The notes: generated by a model not told the origin, from the sequence alone. DNA of 64,000 bases from Aquarana catesbeiana (GCF_042186555.1 NC_133328.1:494720812-494784811); one strand, 5' to 3'; shown: positions 22,390 through 31,792, counted from the stretch's first letter. Program-made: numbers and translations.

Positions 22390-23959
22390 GTACCCGGACA
22401 GAGAGGCAGCGAGGGAGTTGGGGGAGGGTTTTTCAGTGGGTTTCAGAATTCCATGTTCTCTGACAGCTATACCTCCGATGGCCAAGAACTTGCGGTCTGC
22501 ACTGCAGAATCCTGGGGTGGTTTCGGAAAAACTGGCCAAGGAGGTTGCGTTGGGGCGAATGAGTGGGCCTTTCGCAACTAAGCCGTTACAGAATTTAGTA
22601 GTGTCACCGTTGGGAGTGGTGCCTAAAAAGGAACCAAACAGGTTTCGCCTTATTCACCACCTTTCATTTCCAAAAGGGGCGTCTGTGAATGATGGTATCA
22701 ATCCTGAAGATTGTTCAGTGTCGTACACATCGTTCGATGCAGCGGTGGGATGGGTGAGACATTACGGTCAGGGGGCACTCATGGCAAAAGCAGACATTGA
22801 GGCGGCATTCCGTTTGCTTCCAGTACATCCGGACAGCTTTTGGCTGTTGGGTTGCTGTTGGCAGGGGGAGTTTTACGTCGATCAGTGCCTGCCAATGGGT
22901 TGCTCGATATCTTGCGCCAAGTTTGAGCTGTTTAGCTCATTTCTTGAATGGGTGATTAGGGATGTGTCAGGGATGGATTCTGTGATTCATTATCTGGATG
23001 ACTTTCTCTGCGTGGGGCCTCGTGAGTCCAAGGGGTGTGCGATTCTGTTGGCAACCTTGGAACACATTGCAGGTAAGTTTGGGGTACCATTAGCAGCGGA
23101 AAAAACAGAGGGCCCGACGACAGTGTTGAGTTTTTTGGGCATCGAAATAGATACCAGAGACATGGAGTGCAGGTTGCCAGGGGATAAGGTGGACGGGTTA
23201 AAAAGGGATGTCAGGGATTTGATGGGACAGAGGAAAGTGCAGCTGCGGCAATTACAATCCCTTTTAGGTAAGTTGAATTTTGCGTGTCGCATTATTCCAA
23301 TGGGTAGAGTTTTTTGCCGCCGGTTGTCAGCTGCCACAGCGGGGATACAGTCTCCGACTCACTTTATCAGGCTTACCAGGGAACATAGGGAGGACTTGAA
23401 GGTGTGGCACACGTTCCTGGAAAGCTACAACGGGCGCTCGGTGTGGATGGAAGGACCGGTAAGTAACTGTGACATGGATTTGGTGACGGACGCCGCGGGA
23501 TCTACGGGGTATGGGGCTTTTTTCCAAGGGCAGTGGAGTGCGGAGGCATGGCCTGAATTTTGGGTAGAGTCGGGATTTACCCGGAATCTGGTGCTTTTGG
23601 AATTATTCCCGGTGGTATTAGCAGTAGAATTGTGGGGGGAGAGATGGCGGAACTTGAAAATACGTTTAAATTGTGACAATATGGGGGTAGTTCAGGTCAT
23701 CAATCGGCTATCGGCATCATCCCCGCCGGTAATACGATTGTTGCGGCACCTGGTGTTGAGGTGCTTACAAATTAATGTTTTTCTATATGCTGTGCATATC
23801 CAGGGCGTAGACAATACTTTGGCTGATTCCTTGTCTCGGTTCCAGTGGGACAGATTCAGGGAGCTGGCGCCCGCCGCGGAAACAGAGGGGATTCCTTGTC
23901 CGGGGTGGCTTTGGGAGACGGTATTGGAATCGCCGCAGGATGGATCAGGAAATCGGTGA
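22145..23959 (+). CDS. Ngaro reverse transcriptase-RNase H
   Basis: Copies element RNA into DNA. Up to 604 codons, numbered from the first ATG at 22145; the homologous region starts nearer 22356. RT landmarks: KEPNRFRLIHHLSFPKG (palm entry), MAKADIEAAFRLLPVHP (about residues 213-229, first catalytic Asp), LPMGCSISCAKFE, and YLDD at 283-286. RNase H follows: TDAAGSTGYGAFF (Asp449), LLELFPVVLAVELWG (Glu), LNCDNMGVVQVIN (Asp) and VDNTLADSLSR (last Asp). The frame is +1 relative to Gag, so translation needs frameshifting, reinitiation or a spliced RNA. The 3' end overlaps the recombinase frame by 115 bp. No stop or frameshift is seen. Confidence 0.92.
   Translation: MGGPGDRLPLDSRPGKNLGCVGSLTKDPASLGDPVVLNMNAQDVGGTTRCHAASKEERRQGNLLRRGITPVKEVRMRPFLNRYPDREAARELGEGFSVGFRIPCSLTAIPPMAKNLRSALQNPGVVSEKLAKEVALGRMSGPFATKPLQNLVVSPLGVVPKKEPNRFRLIHHLSFPKGASVNDGINPEDCSVSYTSFDAAVGWVRHYGQGALMAKADIEAAFRLLPVHPDSFWLLGCCWQGEFYVDQCLPMGCSISCAKFELFSSFLEWVIRDVSGMDSVIHYLDDFLCVGPRESKGCAILLATLEHIAGKFGVPLAAEKTEGPTTVLSFLGIEIDTRDMECRLPGDKVDGLKRDVRDLMGQRKVQLRQLQSLLGKLNFACRIIPMGRVFCRRLSAATAGIQSPTHFIRLTREHREDLKVWHTFLESYNGRSVWMEGPVSNCDMDLVTDAAGSTGYGAFFQGQWSAEAWPEFWVESGFTRNLVLLELFPVVLAVELWGERWRNLKIRLNCDNMGVVQVINRLSASSPPVIRLLRHLVLRCLQINVFLYAVHIQGVDNTLADSLSRFQWDRFRELAPAAETEGIPCPGWLWETVLESPQDGSGNR
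22361..22369 (+). promoter_or_regulatory. Candidate 5' splice site near end of gag
   Basis: GAG|GTAAGG; the last exon base would be 22363, leaving a phase-1 codon. Joined to the acceptor at 24952 it is in frame with the hydrolase. It is one of several donor-like sites (others near 21763, 23072 and 23264), so its use is inferred only. Confidence 0.4.
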
Positions 23960-24828
23960 GTGGGTCGACATGGGCGGCATATGAAAAAGTATGGTCGGAA
24001 TGGGCCACGTTTACACGGCTGGCGGATGCCGGGCTGGGAGAACAGGACTTGAGGCTGTTGGTAGTGTATTTTGTGTCACGACACATGGAAGGGGGTGGTT
24101 CAGTGTCCGCAATTGAGCGGAAATTGGCGGGGTTGGCCTTTCTATTCAAGTTGCAGGGCCTGACTGATTTTACCAAGGATTTCTGGGTAAAACAGGCCTT
24201 AAAAGGTTATAGGAAGAGCCATGCGAAGAAGGATTCGAGGAGGCCGGTATCTTTTTCATTATTACAGGTATTGTGTAATAAGTTAGGTGGGGTAGGTAAG
24301 TCGGGTTATGAAGTGATTTTGTTCAAGGCGGTTTTTTCTATCGCGTTTTTTGGAGCGTTTCGGGTTGGCGAGTTGGTGAGTCCAGCAAAACAAGTAGCAG
24401 GGGGTTTGAAGATGCAGGATGTGGAAGTAAAACGGGATAGGGTGTTGCTGAAACTGGGCAGGTCAAAAACAGACCAAGCCGGAAAAGGGGTAAAAGTGCA
24501 ACTGTTCAGGTTACCAGGGTCGGGAATTTGCCCGGTTCAAGTAGTTGAGGAATTTCTGCTAATTCGCCCGGTCGGGGAAGGGCCGTTGTTTGTGCATGAA
24601 GATAGAACTTTCTTATCTAGGTTTCAATTCATTGCAGTGTTTAGAAAATGCATTGGGGCTGCAGGATTGGATAGTAGGCAATTCGCCTCACACTCCTTCC
24701 GTATCGGGGCGGCTACTGAAGCTGCCAGGTGTGGGTTGGATGAGGCAGCAATCAAGAGGATAGGGAGGTGGGAATCCAGGAGGTTCCAGTCTTATGTGCG
24801 CCCTCAATTGTCATCAGATGCGATATGA
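23845..24828 (+). CDS. Ngaro tyrosine recombinase (YR)
   Basis: 327 codons; the integrase of this element class, which joins circular cDNA to the target through a phosphotyrosine. An N-terminal SAM-like core-binding part (STWAAYEKVWSEWATF to RKSHAKKDSRRP) is followed by the catalytic domain: Arg173 in FFGAFRVGELV, Lys in KLGRSKTDQAG, His283 and Arg286 in SHSFRIGAAT, Trp309 in IGRWESRRF and Tyr317 in FQSYVRP. The full catalytic set is present. The frame is the same as gag and hydrolase. It overlaps the RT stop region, and the true start could be downstream of 23845. AATAAA overlaps the stop (24828-24833) and an A26 tract follows. Confidence 0.92.
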   Translation: MGQIQGAGARRGNRGDSLSGVALGDGIGIAAGWIRKSVSGSTWAAYEKVWSEWATFTRLADAGLGEQDLRLLVVYFVSRHMEGGGSVSAIERKLAGLAFLFKLQGLTDFTKDFWVKQALKGYRKSHAKKDSRRPVSFSLLQVLCNKLGGVGKSGYEVILFKAVFSIAFFGAFRVGELVSPAKQVAGGLKMQDVEVKRDRVLLKLGRSKTDQAGKGVKVQLFRLPGSGICPVQVVEEFLLIRPVGEGPLFVHEDRTFLSRFQFIAVFRKCIGAAGLDSRQFASHSFRIGAATEAARCGLDEAAIKRIGRWESRRFQSYVRPQLSSDAI

Positions 24829-24830
24829 AT

Positions 24831-24856
24831 AAAAAAAAAAAAAAAAAAAAAAAAAA
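24831..24856 (+). repeat. A26 tract after the recombinase stop
   Basis: Twenty-six A with a preceding AATAAA that overlaps the YR stop. Internal to the element, so not a retroposed tail of the whole unit. It could be a captured poly(A) or a slippage expansion. Confidence 0.85.
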
Positions 24857-24917
24857 TATACATAGATATTTTATGATTACATGCATTTGAGGACAAGGGT
24901 AGGGGAAGTGCACATGT

Positions 24918-24952
24918 TTCAATTTGTTTTTTGTTGTGTTATGTCTTTGCAG
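24918..24952 (+). promoter_or_regulatory. Strong candidate 3' splice site before the hydrolase
   Basis: A T-rich tract (TTTGTTTTTTGTTGTG then TTATGTCTTTGCAG) ends with AG at 24951-24952. A possible branch sequence, TGATTAC, lies about 75 nt upstream. It sits exactly where the hydrolase frame starts to show conserved sequence. Confidence 0.6.
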
Positions 24953-25545
24953 ATGGGGGTCAACCACGCCTCGTTTGGATCTTGGGGCACTCCTATGTTT
25001 TCTGGGGTGCAAAAAGGGGGGACGTCAGACCAGAAGGCAGGCAACTGGGGATTTCCAGGAGGGAGGCATGTATTCGCTGGTTGGGCTTTCCAGGCATGGG
25101 GTGGGGTAGAGTGGTTCAGGAATTTGAACGATACACTCGACTCGATAGACCCCCGGATGTTTTAGTGATACATGCAGGAGGGAATGATCTGGGGGTCCGA
25201 TCTACCAGGGAACTGGTGTCGGCCGTCAAGTGTGATTTTTTGGCACTTCGGGTGGCCTTCCCGGGCATGATCATAGTTTGGTCTGACATAGTGGCAAGGA
25301 CGGCATGGCGCATGGCTAGATCGGTACCTAGGATCAACAAAGCCAGAATTAAAGTAAACAAAGCAATTGGAAAGTTTGTGGTTAATAATGGGGGATTGGT
25401 GGTGAGGCACACGGAGTTGGAGGTTAATGTGGGGATGTACCTAAGGGGAGATGGGGTGCACCTTACCGCAGTAGGCATTGATCTTTGGGCTCTCGGGCTT
25501 CAAGATGGCATTGAGAGGGCATTGCGGGTGTGGAGGTGCCCTTAA
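24953..25545 (+). CDS. SGNH/GDSL-type hydrolase domain of Ngaro
   Basis: About 197 codons; the frame is open from 24877 but has no in-frame ATG before the first conserved motif. SGNH landmarks: GHSYV in RLVWILGHSYVFWG (block I nucleophile Ser), HAGGNDLG (block III, oxyanion Asn) and GDGVHLTAVG (block V Asp/His). Such hydrolases cleave esters of lipids or glycans; the substrate in retroelements is unknown to me. Ngaro elements of fish and sea urchin are known to carry a comparable domain. The start at 24953 assumes use of the splice acceptor just upstream; in phase it could be fused to Gag. Alternatives are non-AUG initiation or reinitiation at an internal Met that would lose block I. Confidence 0.8.
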
Positions 25546-25572
25546 GGCTAAGGGGTCATCCTTGCGGGCTGT

Positions 25573-26100
25573 GGCGGCATCTTTGGTCTCTGATGGTGGT
25601 AAAATGCAAAGAGGTGATGGTAAATGGTGGGGGGCTTTCAGTATTCTGGGCCCCTCTGGTGTGTTCTGTTCTGACAGCGGAAGGCGAGGCTGGAAGACAG
25701 ATGTTACACTGCGGGAAGGGTGTTGTCACCGAGCTGTTTTTAAATACGGCTGGTGGCCTGGTATGGTAAATTATGTACCGCAGTGTATGGTGTTTGGTGA
25801 AGTTGTTAAAATGGAGGAGATGAAGTTAAGAGTGCCATCAGAAGACCAAAGATTGGGAGGTGTAAGAACTGTCAGTTAAAAGTTATACATAGTTGTACAA
25901 AATGTTCATTAAAAGAGTTATTTAAAGTTATTTAAAAGTTGGTTTTATATTTTATAATAAAGGAGGCTGCTATGGCCGGTTTTTACTCCAAAACAACTCC
26001 TGTGTGCGTTATCTAATTATTATAGATAAGAAAGGGAAAGGGGAGTAGTAAATAAAGAGTGGGTAGTGGAAGTTGGGGACATTAGTTCCTACACTGGTCA
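25573..26100 (+). repeat. Split direct repeat B1
   Basis: 528 bp from GGCGGCATCTTTGGTC to CCTACACTGGTCA. It is identical by eye and in length to B2. It contains AATAAA at 25956-25961. Open frames inside it (for example 133 codons from 25478) are unsupported. Confidence 0.9.
25956..25961 (+). terminator. Polyadenylation signal in B1
   Basis: AATAAA in TTTTATAATAAAGGAGGC, 3' of the hydrolase frame. An equivalent lies at 26799-26804 in B2. Confidence 0.5.
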
Positions 26101-26101
26101 A

Positions 26102-26307
26102 GGGAAGCCCGGAATGGTAATGGAAATATGGAATGGTAATGAAGGGCTGGGCATGACAAGGTGGAACAGGAGACAACGGAGGGTTAAAAATGGAAAGGAA
26201 GTAAGAGGGAGGGGATTGAAGTTAACTTTAGGGGTGGAGAGATATAAAAGGAATAGGCGGGGTTTAAGCAGGAGCAGTGTGAGGAGACAGACAAAGGGGA
26301 AGTTGCC
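26102..26307 (+). repeat. Split direct repeat A2
   Basis: Second copy of A, contiguous with B1 apart from one extra A (26101). Carries a second TATAAAAG at 26243-26250. Confidence 0.9.
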
Positions 26308-26415
26308 CACCCACCCTCCCTTTTTTGGTTTGTTGTGGGTATTTTCTGGTTTGCTGTTTCTGTTTTTTCTTTATTACAGGTGAATGGATCATGGTCGTCA
26401 TAGCAGCAATTTATC
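26308..26415 (+). other. Unique spacer between A2 and B2 with splice-acceptor-like end
   Basis: 108 bp found nowhere else in the element. A pyrimidine tract (GTTTCTGTTTTTTCTTTATT) leads into ACAG with AG at 26378-26379. It may be non-templated sequence captured during replication, or a functional part of the right end. Confidence 0.6.
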
Positions 26416-26943
26416 GGCGGCATCTTTGGTCTCTGATGGTGGTAAAATGCAAAGAGGTGATGGTAAATGGTGGGGGGCTTTCAGTATTCTGGGCCCCTCT
26501 GGTGTGTTCTGTTCTGACAGCGGAAGGCGAGGCTGGAAGACAGATGTTACACTGCGGGAAGGGTGTTGTCACCGAGCTGTTTTTAAATACGGCTGGTGGC
26601 CTGGTATGGTAAATTATGTACCGCAGTGTATGGTGTTTGGTGAAGTTGTTAAAATGGAGGAGATGAAGTTAAGAGTGCCATCAGAAGACCAAAGATTGGG
26701 AGGTGTAAGAACTGTCAGTTAAAAGTTATACATAGTTGTACAAAATGTTCATTAAAAGAGTTATTTAAAGTTATTTAAAAGTTGGTTTTATATTTTATAA
26801 TAAAGGAGGCTGCTATGGCCGGTTTTTACTCCAAAACAACTCCTGTGTGCGTTATCTAATTATTATAGATAAGAAAGGGAAAGGGGAGTAGTAAATAAAG
26901 AGTGGGTAGTGGAAGTTGGGGACATTAGTTCCTACACTGGTCA
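26416..26943 (+). repeat. Split direct repeat B2 (right terminus)
   Basis: 528 bp, identical by eye to B1, ending CACTGGTCA against the minisatellite. AATAAA at 26799-26804. Confidence 0.9.
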
Positions 26944-27185
26944 TGTATTGTAAAGGGGGTGCTGTGATGGAAAGGGGAGAGCTGTAATGTAAAGTGGGTC
27001 TGTATTGTAAAGGGGGTGCTGTAATGTTAACGGGGGCTGTATTGTAAAGGGGAGTGTTGTGATGTAAAGGGGGGCTGTATTGTAAAGGGGAGTGCTGTGA
27101 TGCAAAGGAACTCTGTATTGTAAAGGGGAGTGCTGTGATGTAAAGAGGGAGCCGTGATGTAAAGAGGGTAATTCTGCAATGCAGA
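26944..27185. repeat. G-rich minisatellite, right part
   Basis: TGTATTGTAAAGGGGG units continue after the Ngaro insertion. The first ~146 bp (26944-27089) repeat the array segment at 20098-20243 almost exactly (about two differences seen), so the same array segment lies on both sides of the element. Confidence 0.88.
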
Positions 27186-27241
27186 AAGCAAATGACAAGC
27201 AGCTTTGGCCGGACTTACTAAGATGGCCGCCGCACCGACAA

Positions 27242-27307
27242 CCGGGAATGGCGGTGTGATGTCAGCGCGTAAGGCCTTACGCGCTGACCTCACCCCGCCG
27301 TTCCCGA
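27242..27307. repeat. 66-bp palindrome
   Basis: The centre is GTCAGCGCGTAAGG|CCTTACGCGCTGAC, perfect over 28 bp. It extends imperfectly to CCGGGAATGGCGG on the left and CCGCCGTTCCCG on the right. GC-rich, no loop. Function unknown; could be the tip of a fold-back repeat. Confidence 0.8.
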
Positions 27308-27376
27308 TATAGTGACCAGATTAAAGTAGACCTAGCATCAGATATATTGTTTGCGTTATGTGCATACCCCTAACAC

Positions 27377-27632
27377 TGAAAGGACCGGCCGCACACCATT
27401 GTAGAGCCATACAAGGCACAGAGTAGCTACTTATTAACGTGTTTTCACACATAATTGTGCTTATTCATACAATAACCTGGTTATAGCTTGGGCGTGAATA
27501 AACACAATTATGTGTGAAATATGTTAACAAGTAGCTACTCTGTGTCTCATATCGGTGTGCTGTCTTTATCTGGAGTGGTGATGGAATAAATGGTCCAAGC
27601 AACTCTACAGTAGTGTGTGGCCGGTCCTTTCA
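27377..27632. repeat. Nested fold-back element
   Basis: Outer ends TGAAAGGACCGGCCGCACAC and GTGTGTGGCCGGTCCTTTCA are inverted. Inside are ~50-bp arms (27417-27467 and 27495-27544; CACAGAGTAGCTACTT facing its complement through CACAATTATGTGTG) with a 27-bp loop. No coding content. Confidence 0.75.
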
Positions 27633-27640
27633 TTTCTGTG

Positions 27641-29046
27641 GTGTAGCGGTGGCGAGCTGGGGTGAGCGCCCACATGGAGGCTGTATGAGGCAGACGGCTT
27701 AATCTCCTCCTGGAGCAGTGTTTTTCTTCTATGGTATAATTCCCCTTGACAATACTTTAATCAGCTTTCTTTTCCAGAAGGACAGCACCATCTTTGCTCT
27801 GGGGAAAGATTAACTTTGAATTGACCTATGTCATTTCCATTGCTACCCTATATCACAGTACCTGTGCACAGAGGATGTTTTAAGTACTTCATTGCTCCTT
27901 CTTTCGTATCACAGCTCTTAAGTAATTATTAGATAGCCATGATATCCCCACATGGAATTTTACAGAACATTTTCACTACTGCTATTTGAGGATTGCTATG
28001 TACACCTACTGTTAGATGGGATAGCAAGAGGAATGGCATAGTTTAGTTTATTAAAAATACATTTTCAGGAATGAAAAGTATGTGCAAAAAAAAAAAAACA
28101 TCCAGTAAAGATTACTGGTGCCTACAGTTTAGTGTGTTAAAAGTTTTGGCCCCAAAGTTCCTGGATCCAAAACAAGCTTGTGGTTGGGTGCAGCATGGCG
28201 CAGCGACAATAACACAGGCTCAGTTCAGATGCAAATAATGGAACTTGTACTGAAGTCAAGGAAAAACAGTTCACAATAAGCCTGGTGGAAGGAAACCCAG
28301 CCGGGACACTTACGGATGACAGCAGCGTGTAGTGGTGCAGGTCTCAGCCGTTCTGACAACGTCTGTCTTGAGGGGCGGAATGTGGCCTGGCCGGTCTGAG
28401 CCCAAATGTGAAGGTTTCCAAGAAGGATGGTGGACCCCTAAGCTTTCCCTACTTGTCTGGAACCTTTCCCTACTGTTAATACCATCCTTGACAGACATGT
28501 GACCTGTCCCTACACTACCCACACGCTAAAATGTGCGCCAAACCCAGGAAAGCCAGGGTCTTAAATAGACTGACCCAAGATGGCCACCAGGGTCACATGG
28601 GCTGTCAATATCCAACCAGATTGCTGCCCCAGGGACCCAGGAAACCATAGAGGAGACATTTTTCTCCTGACTTCCTCTCCCTCTGCACTACCACTGTGAT
28701 AGAGCGCCACCTGCAGTTGAGAAAACAGACTGCACCTTCCTACAAGCTTGCTACTTTTCCCCTTTTAGCAAGTTGAAACGTGTGCTTTACTGAGTGCCCA
28801 AACCTCAGGTATGACTGATCTGCAGGAATTCTTTTAAAGGAAAATATGGAACACTTCATCTGTGCTTTAGCCAAGTCCAATGGCAAGACCACCTTCCAGA
28901 AAATGCTTGAATAGCATGGCACCTGACAGCCTTCTTTGCATTGAGAAAAAAACAAGTCATGTATCTGAAATGATTAACAGTGGTCTTCTAATTCAAATGT
29001 TCTGTGGAACTTTAGGGCAAAAATAAAAAATGGGCAAATAGGCAGG
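27641..29046. other. No gene seen
   Basis: Only short frames. A GC-richer block at 28150-28740 with TGTGATAGAGCGCCACC could be an old repeat whose ends I cannot define. Confidence 0.4.
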
Positions 29047-29093
29047 AACTTTAATGCAGAAGAGACATGTATTGTCTCTTCTGCATTAAAGTT
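29047..29093. repeat. Perfect 21-bp hairpin
   Basis: AACTTTAATGCAGAAGAGACA (29047-29067), loop TGTAT, then its exact complement (29073-29093). Such perfect short palindromes often mark the end or centre of a MITE. Confidence 0.85.
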
Positions 29094-31192
29094 ACCTCTG
29101 ACCTGTCTGCCCTTGTACAGTGAGCCGCGCACGCACAGCTCTTTGTACAAATTCGGTAATGCTGAATCTGACTAATGTTCTGTGACGCCATCCCCGTCTG
29201 GCCAATGAAAGCAGCAAACAATGAAGATCCAGAAGCTGCAAACATGTCAGCTGCCAGGCAGGGACCTCGGGGATGTGGCATCGATGGAGCCGAGGTCGGG
29301 TGAGTATAATTCTACTTTAACTGTTTCAATAGAAAGGCAGGTAAAGGTTGACCAATACCAAATAAGAATTATGCACCAAATAGATTATTCAGTTTCCCTT
29401 TGTTTTCACTAGAGTAGTGAGACAGCACATATACATTTAAACTCTCTGGAGCTTTCCGCTCTTGAAGCCCCTTAAGACAACCCAGCCTGGCTTTACTAGG
29501 ATCACGTGTCTTATTCCATCCTGCGCTCACATCTAATGCCCTCCAAATCCTCTAAATGCACAGGAAAGTTCCAGGGGAAGTTTCCTGTAAGTCAGGAATA
29601 ACACATTGTCCAGACTGGCGCATATCTTTTCTATTTAACATAAAAAAGGTTCTGTACATTCAGCCATTCTCCAGGTGGTGGCAAAATAGTTTGGTAATGT
29701 AGCACAAACAGTTACATCAAAATCATTAGAGAGCATTTGCTGAGTGAGACATTTGCTTTTGGAGTACAGGGATAAAGTCCAGGCATTTCCAAGCATGGGG
29801 CATTCCTTTTATCTTAGGGATTTTAGACATTGCATGTGATTCGCACCGCATTGCTGTGCAGATCACTTGCCATATCTGTGCGATGCGAATTCAGCCATAC
29901 AGACTGTATGGCTGAATTTGCAATCGCATTCAAACCAAAACGGGGCAGGATCCTTTTTTTGGTCCGCACTGGAATCGGATCGCATGGGTGTTCACACCCA
30001 TACAATCCGATTCCTGCACCATTTCACATTTCACACTGCAATCTGTGAACCGATCTGGGGGTGTCATTAACTTTGTATTGACACCCGCAGCAGTTTGCAG
30101 AGAGCAGTATGAACCGCCGACGATTCAGGTGCGATACAGACTGCACTGGATTCGCAGCGTTTGCCGCATTGCACAAGTGTGAACCGAGCCTCAACCACAA
30201 GTGGAAGCAGCCAGGTATCACTGTGGGTTAAGTTTTCTCACCACTCTGTCCCGCAGCTGATAGCTGCGAGGAAGTGCAAACCATTGTTTTCTGTGTGCCT
30301 TTGTGGAGAGCTGCGTTTTTTCTTCTCCAGAAAAACGCAGCTCTCTGCTATAGTGTGAACCAGCCTAATAAAGTGCTGCTGCATCAACACTGCAGGTGAC
30401 TCAGACTTTTAGACAGTGACACCTAGTGGGAGTGAAGGAAATATTTCTGCACTTCCCTACTGTATTGTAATTCTCACTCCCAGATATCACTTCCCTCCTT
30501 TGCAGAGAGGCTTCTTGCATTTTAGGAAGAAGGTCAGCAATGGCTTTATAGATAGCATATTAGGTTCCATGGGATCAGAGCATCCTGAAAATCATTATGC
30601 TCTAGCAATAAATAAAAATGTAAAGCGCTTTTCTATCTGATTCCAGGCCCCTATCTATGTTAGACAGATAAATATACAATGTTTTTTTTTTAATTAGTTA
30701 GAAGTATAGTATTGTAATGAAGGTTTTATGGAAGAGAAACCTATCATAAGAGCAGTATGAAGGTTGCCATTGTTGACCTAACTTTCTGAAAATGCTAATT
30801 GCCTGGTTGTCATGCTGATGACTTGGCTTTCTTTTTTTTTAAAGTCCATGAAAAATAAAGAAAATCATTTTTATTTGCTATATGTGTTTTTGGGTTTCTG
30901 ACTAGAAAATGTGGAAGCCAGATAAAGCCAGGCAACTATTATTTTTAAACAGAGGTAAAACATTTTTGGATGGGGGGTAGAATATCTGTCATGCTTTTAT
31001 GACGGTCTCTAGGGTACCCACTGAGATTTCCTATCACATCTGTTCTATTTGATGGATGTCAAGAAAACATGGAACAGGGCTAAAGCAAATTTCAGCAATG
31101 GCGATGTGTAGTCAGCATTTAAAATGAGACAGAGGTTCTGACCTTTACTCGCTATAGCCAAAACTATGTAAATAAGAAGCGTTTTGGGACTT
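29094..31192. other. No gene; interspersed repeats
   Basis: A repeat with GATTCGCACCGCATTG and TTGCACAAGTGTGAACCGAGCC occupies roughly 29835-30370. It includes a 15-bp hairpin at 30306-30345 (GAGAGCTGCGTTTTT with its complement). The rest shows no recognised feature. Confidence 0.45.
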
Positions 31193-31195
31193 TAA

Positions 31196-31594
31196 GACCC
31201 CTTTCACACTGGGGCACTTTGCAGACGCTACAGCGCTAAAAATAGCGCCTGCAAAGCGCCCTGAAAGAGCCGCTCCTCACACTGGAGCGATGCGCTGGCA
31301 GGACAGTAAAAAAAGTCCTGCTAGCAGCATCTTTGGAGCAGTGAAGGAGCGGTGTGTATACCACTCCTTCACCGCTCCTGCCCATTGAAATTAATGGGGC
31401 CGCGAGGCTCTACTGCCAGCATAGGGCTGCTGCAGCAGCTCTTTGAGGTGGTTTTAACCCTTTCTCGGCCGCTAGCAGGGGGTAAAACCGCCCCGCTAGC
31501 AGCCGAATACCGCTGCTAAAACAATGGTAAAGCGGCACTAAAAATTGCACCATTTTACCGCCGGCGCCCGCACCGCCCCAGTGTGAAAGGGCTC
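31196..31594. mobile_element. Harbinger-type MITE, TSD TAA
   Basis: The left terminus GACCCCTTTCACACTGGGGC is inverted at the right end as GCCCCAGTGTGAAAGGGCTC (19 of 20 match). TAA flanks at 31193-31195 and 31595-31597. 399 bp, GC-rich, non-coding. Confidence 0.8.
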
Positions 31595-31792
31595 TAAATG
31601 AGGCGAATGGGGGACTTCTAGCCAAAAGGAAACAACGTTTTATCGAAGTTTGGCTTTTATTGCTATAATGCAAACTAAAATTTCACACCAGGCTGTGACT
31701 ATTTGACTTTTTGGTAGAAAAGTCTGTTTTGATGACATGTAACTAGTTTACACAGAATCTGGTGCAGCTGTGCACTTTAACCAACCAGCTTC

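Larger units (their letters stand above)
20248..26943 (+). mobile_element. Complete Ngaro-type tyrosine-recombinase retrotransposon
   Basis: Order: A1 (20248-20453), Gag, RT-RNase H, tyrosine recombinase, SGNH hydrolase, B1 (25573-26100), A2 (26102-26307), a 108-bp spacer, B2 (26416-26943). The B1|A2 junction equals the right terminus joined to the left terminus, which is what split direct repeats of DIRS-order elements should show. A1/A2 and B1/B2 appear identical by eye, and all four open frames are uninterrupted, so the copy is young. GGTCA abuts A1 (20243-20247), ends B1 (26096-26100) and ends B2 (26939-26943), as expected for insertion of a circular intermediate at a short match. It sits inside the G-rich minisatellite. 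There is no integrase DDE domain and no methylase (DIRS1-type) domain, which with the hydrolase favours Ngaro. Confidence 0.9.

Noticed and set aside
25478..25879. 133-codon frame in B1, repeated in B2
   Set aside because: Part of the terminal repeat; no domain and no start logic beyond chance openness.
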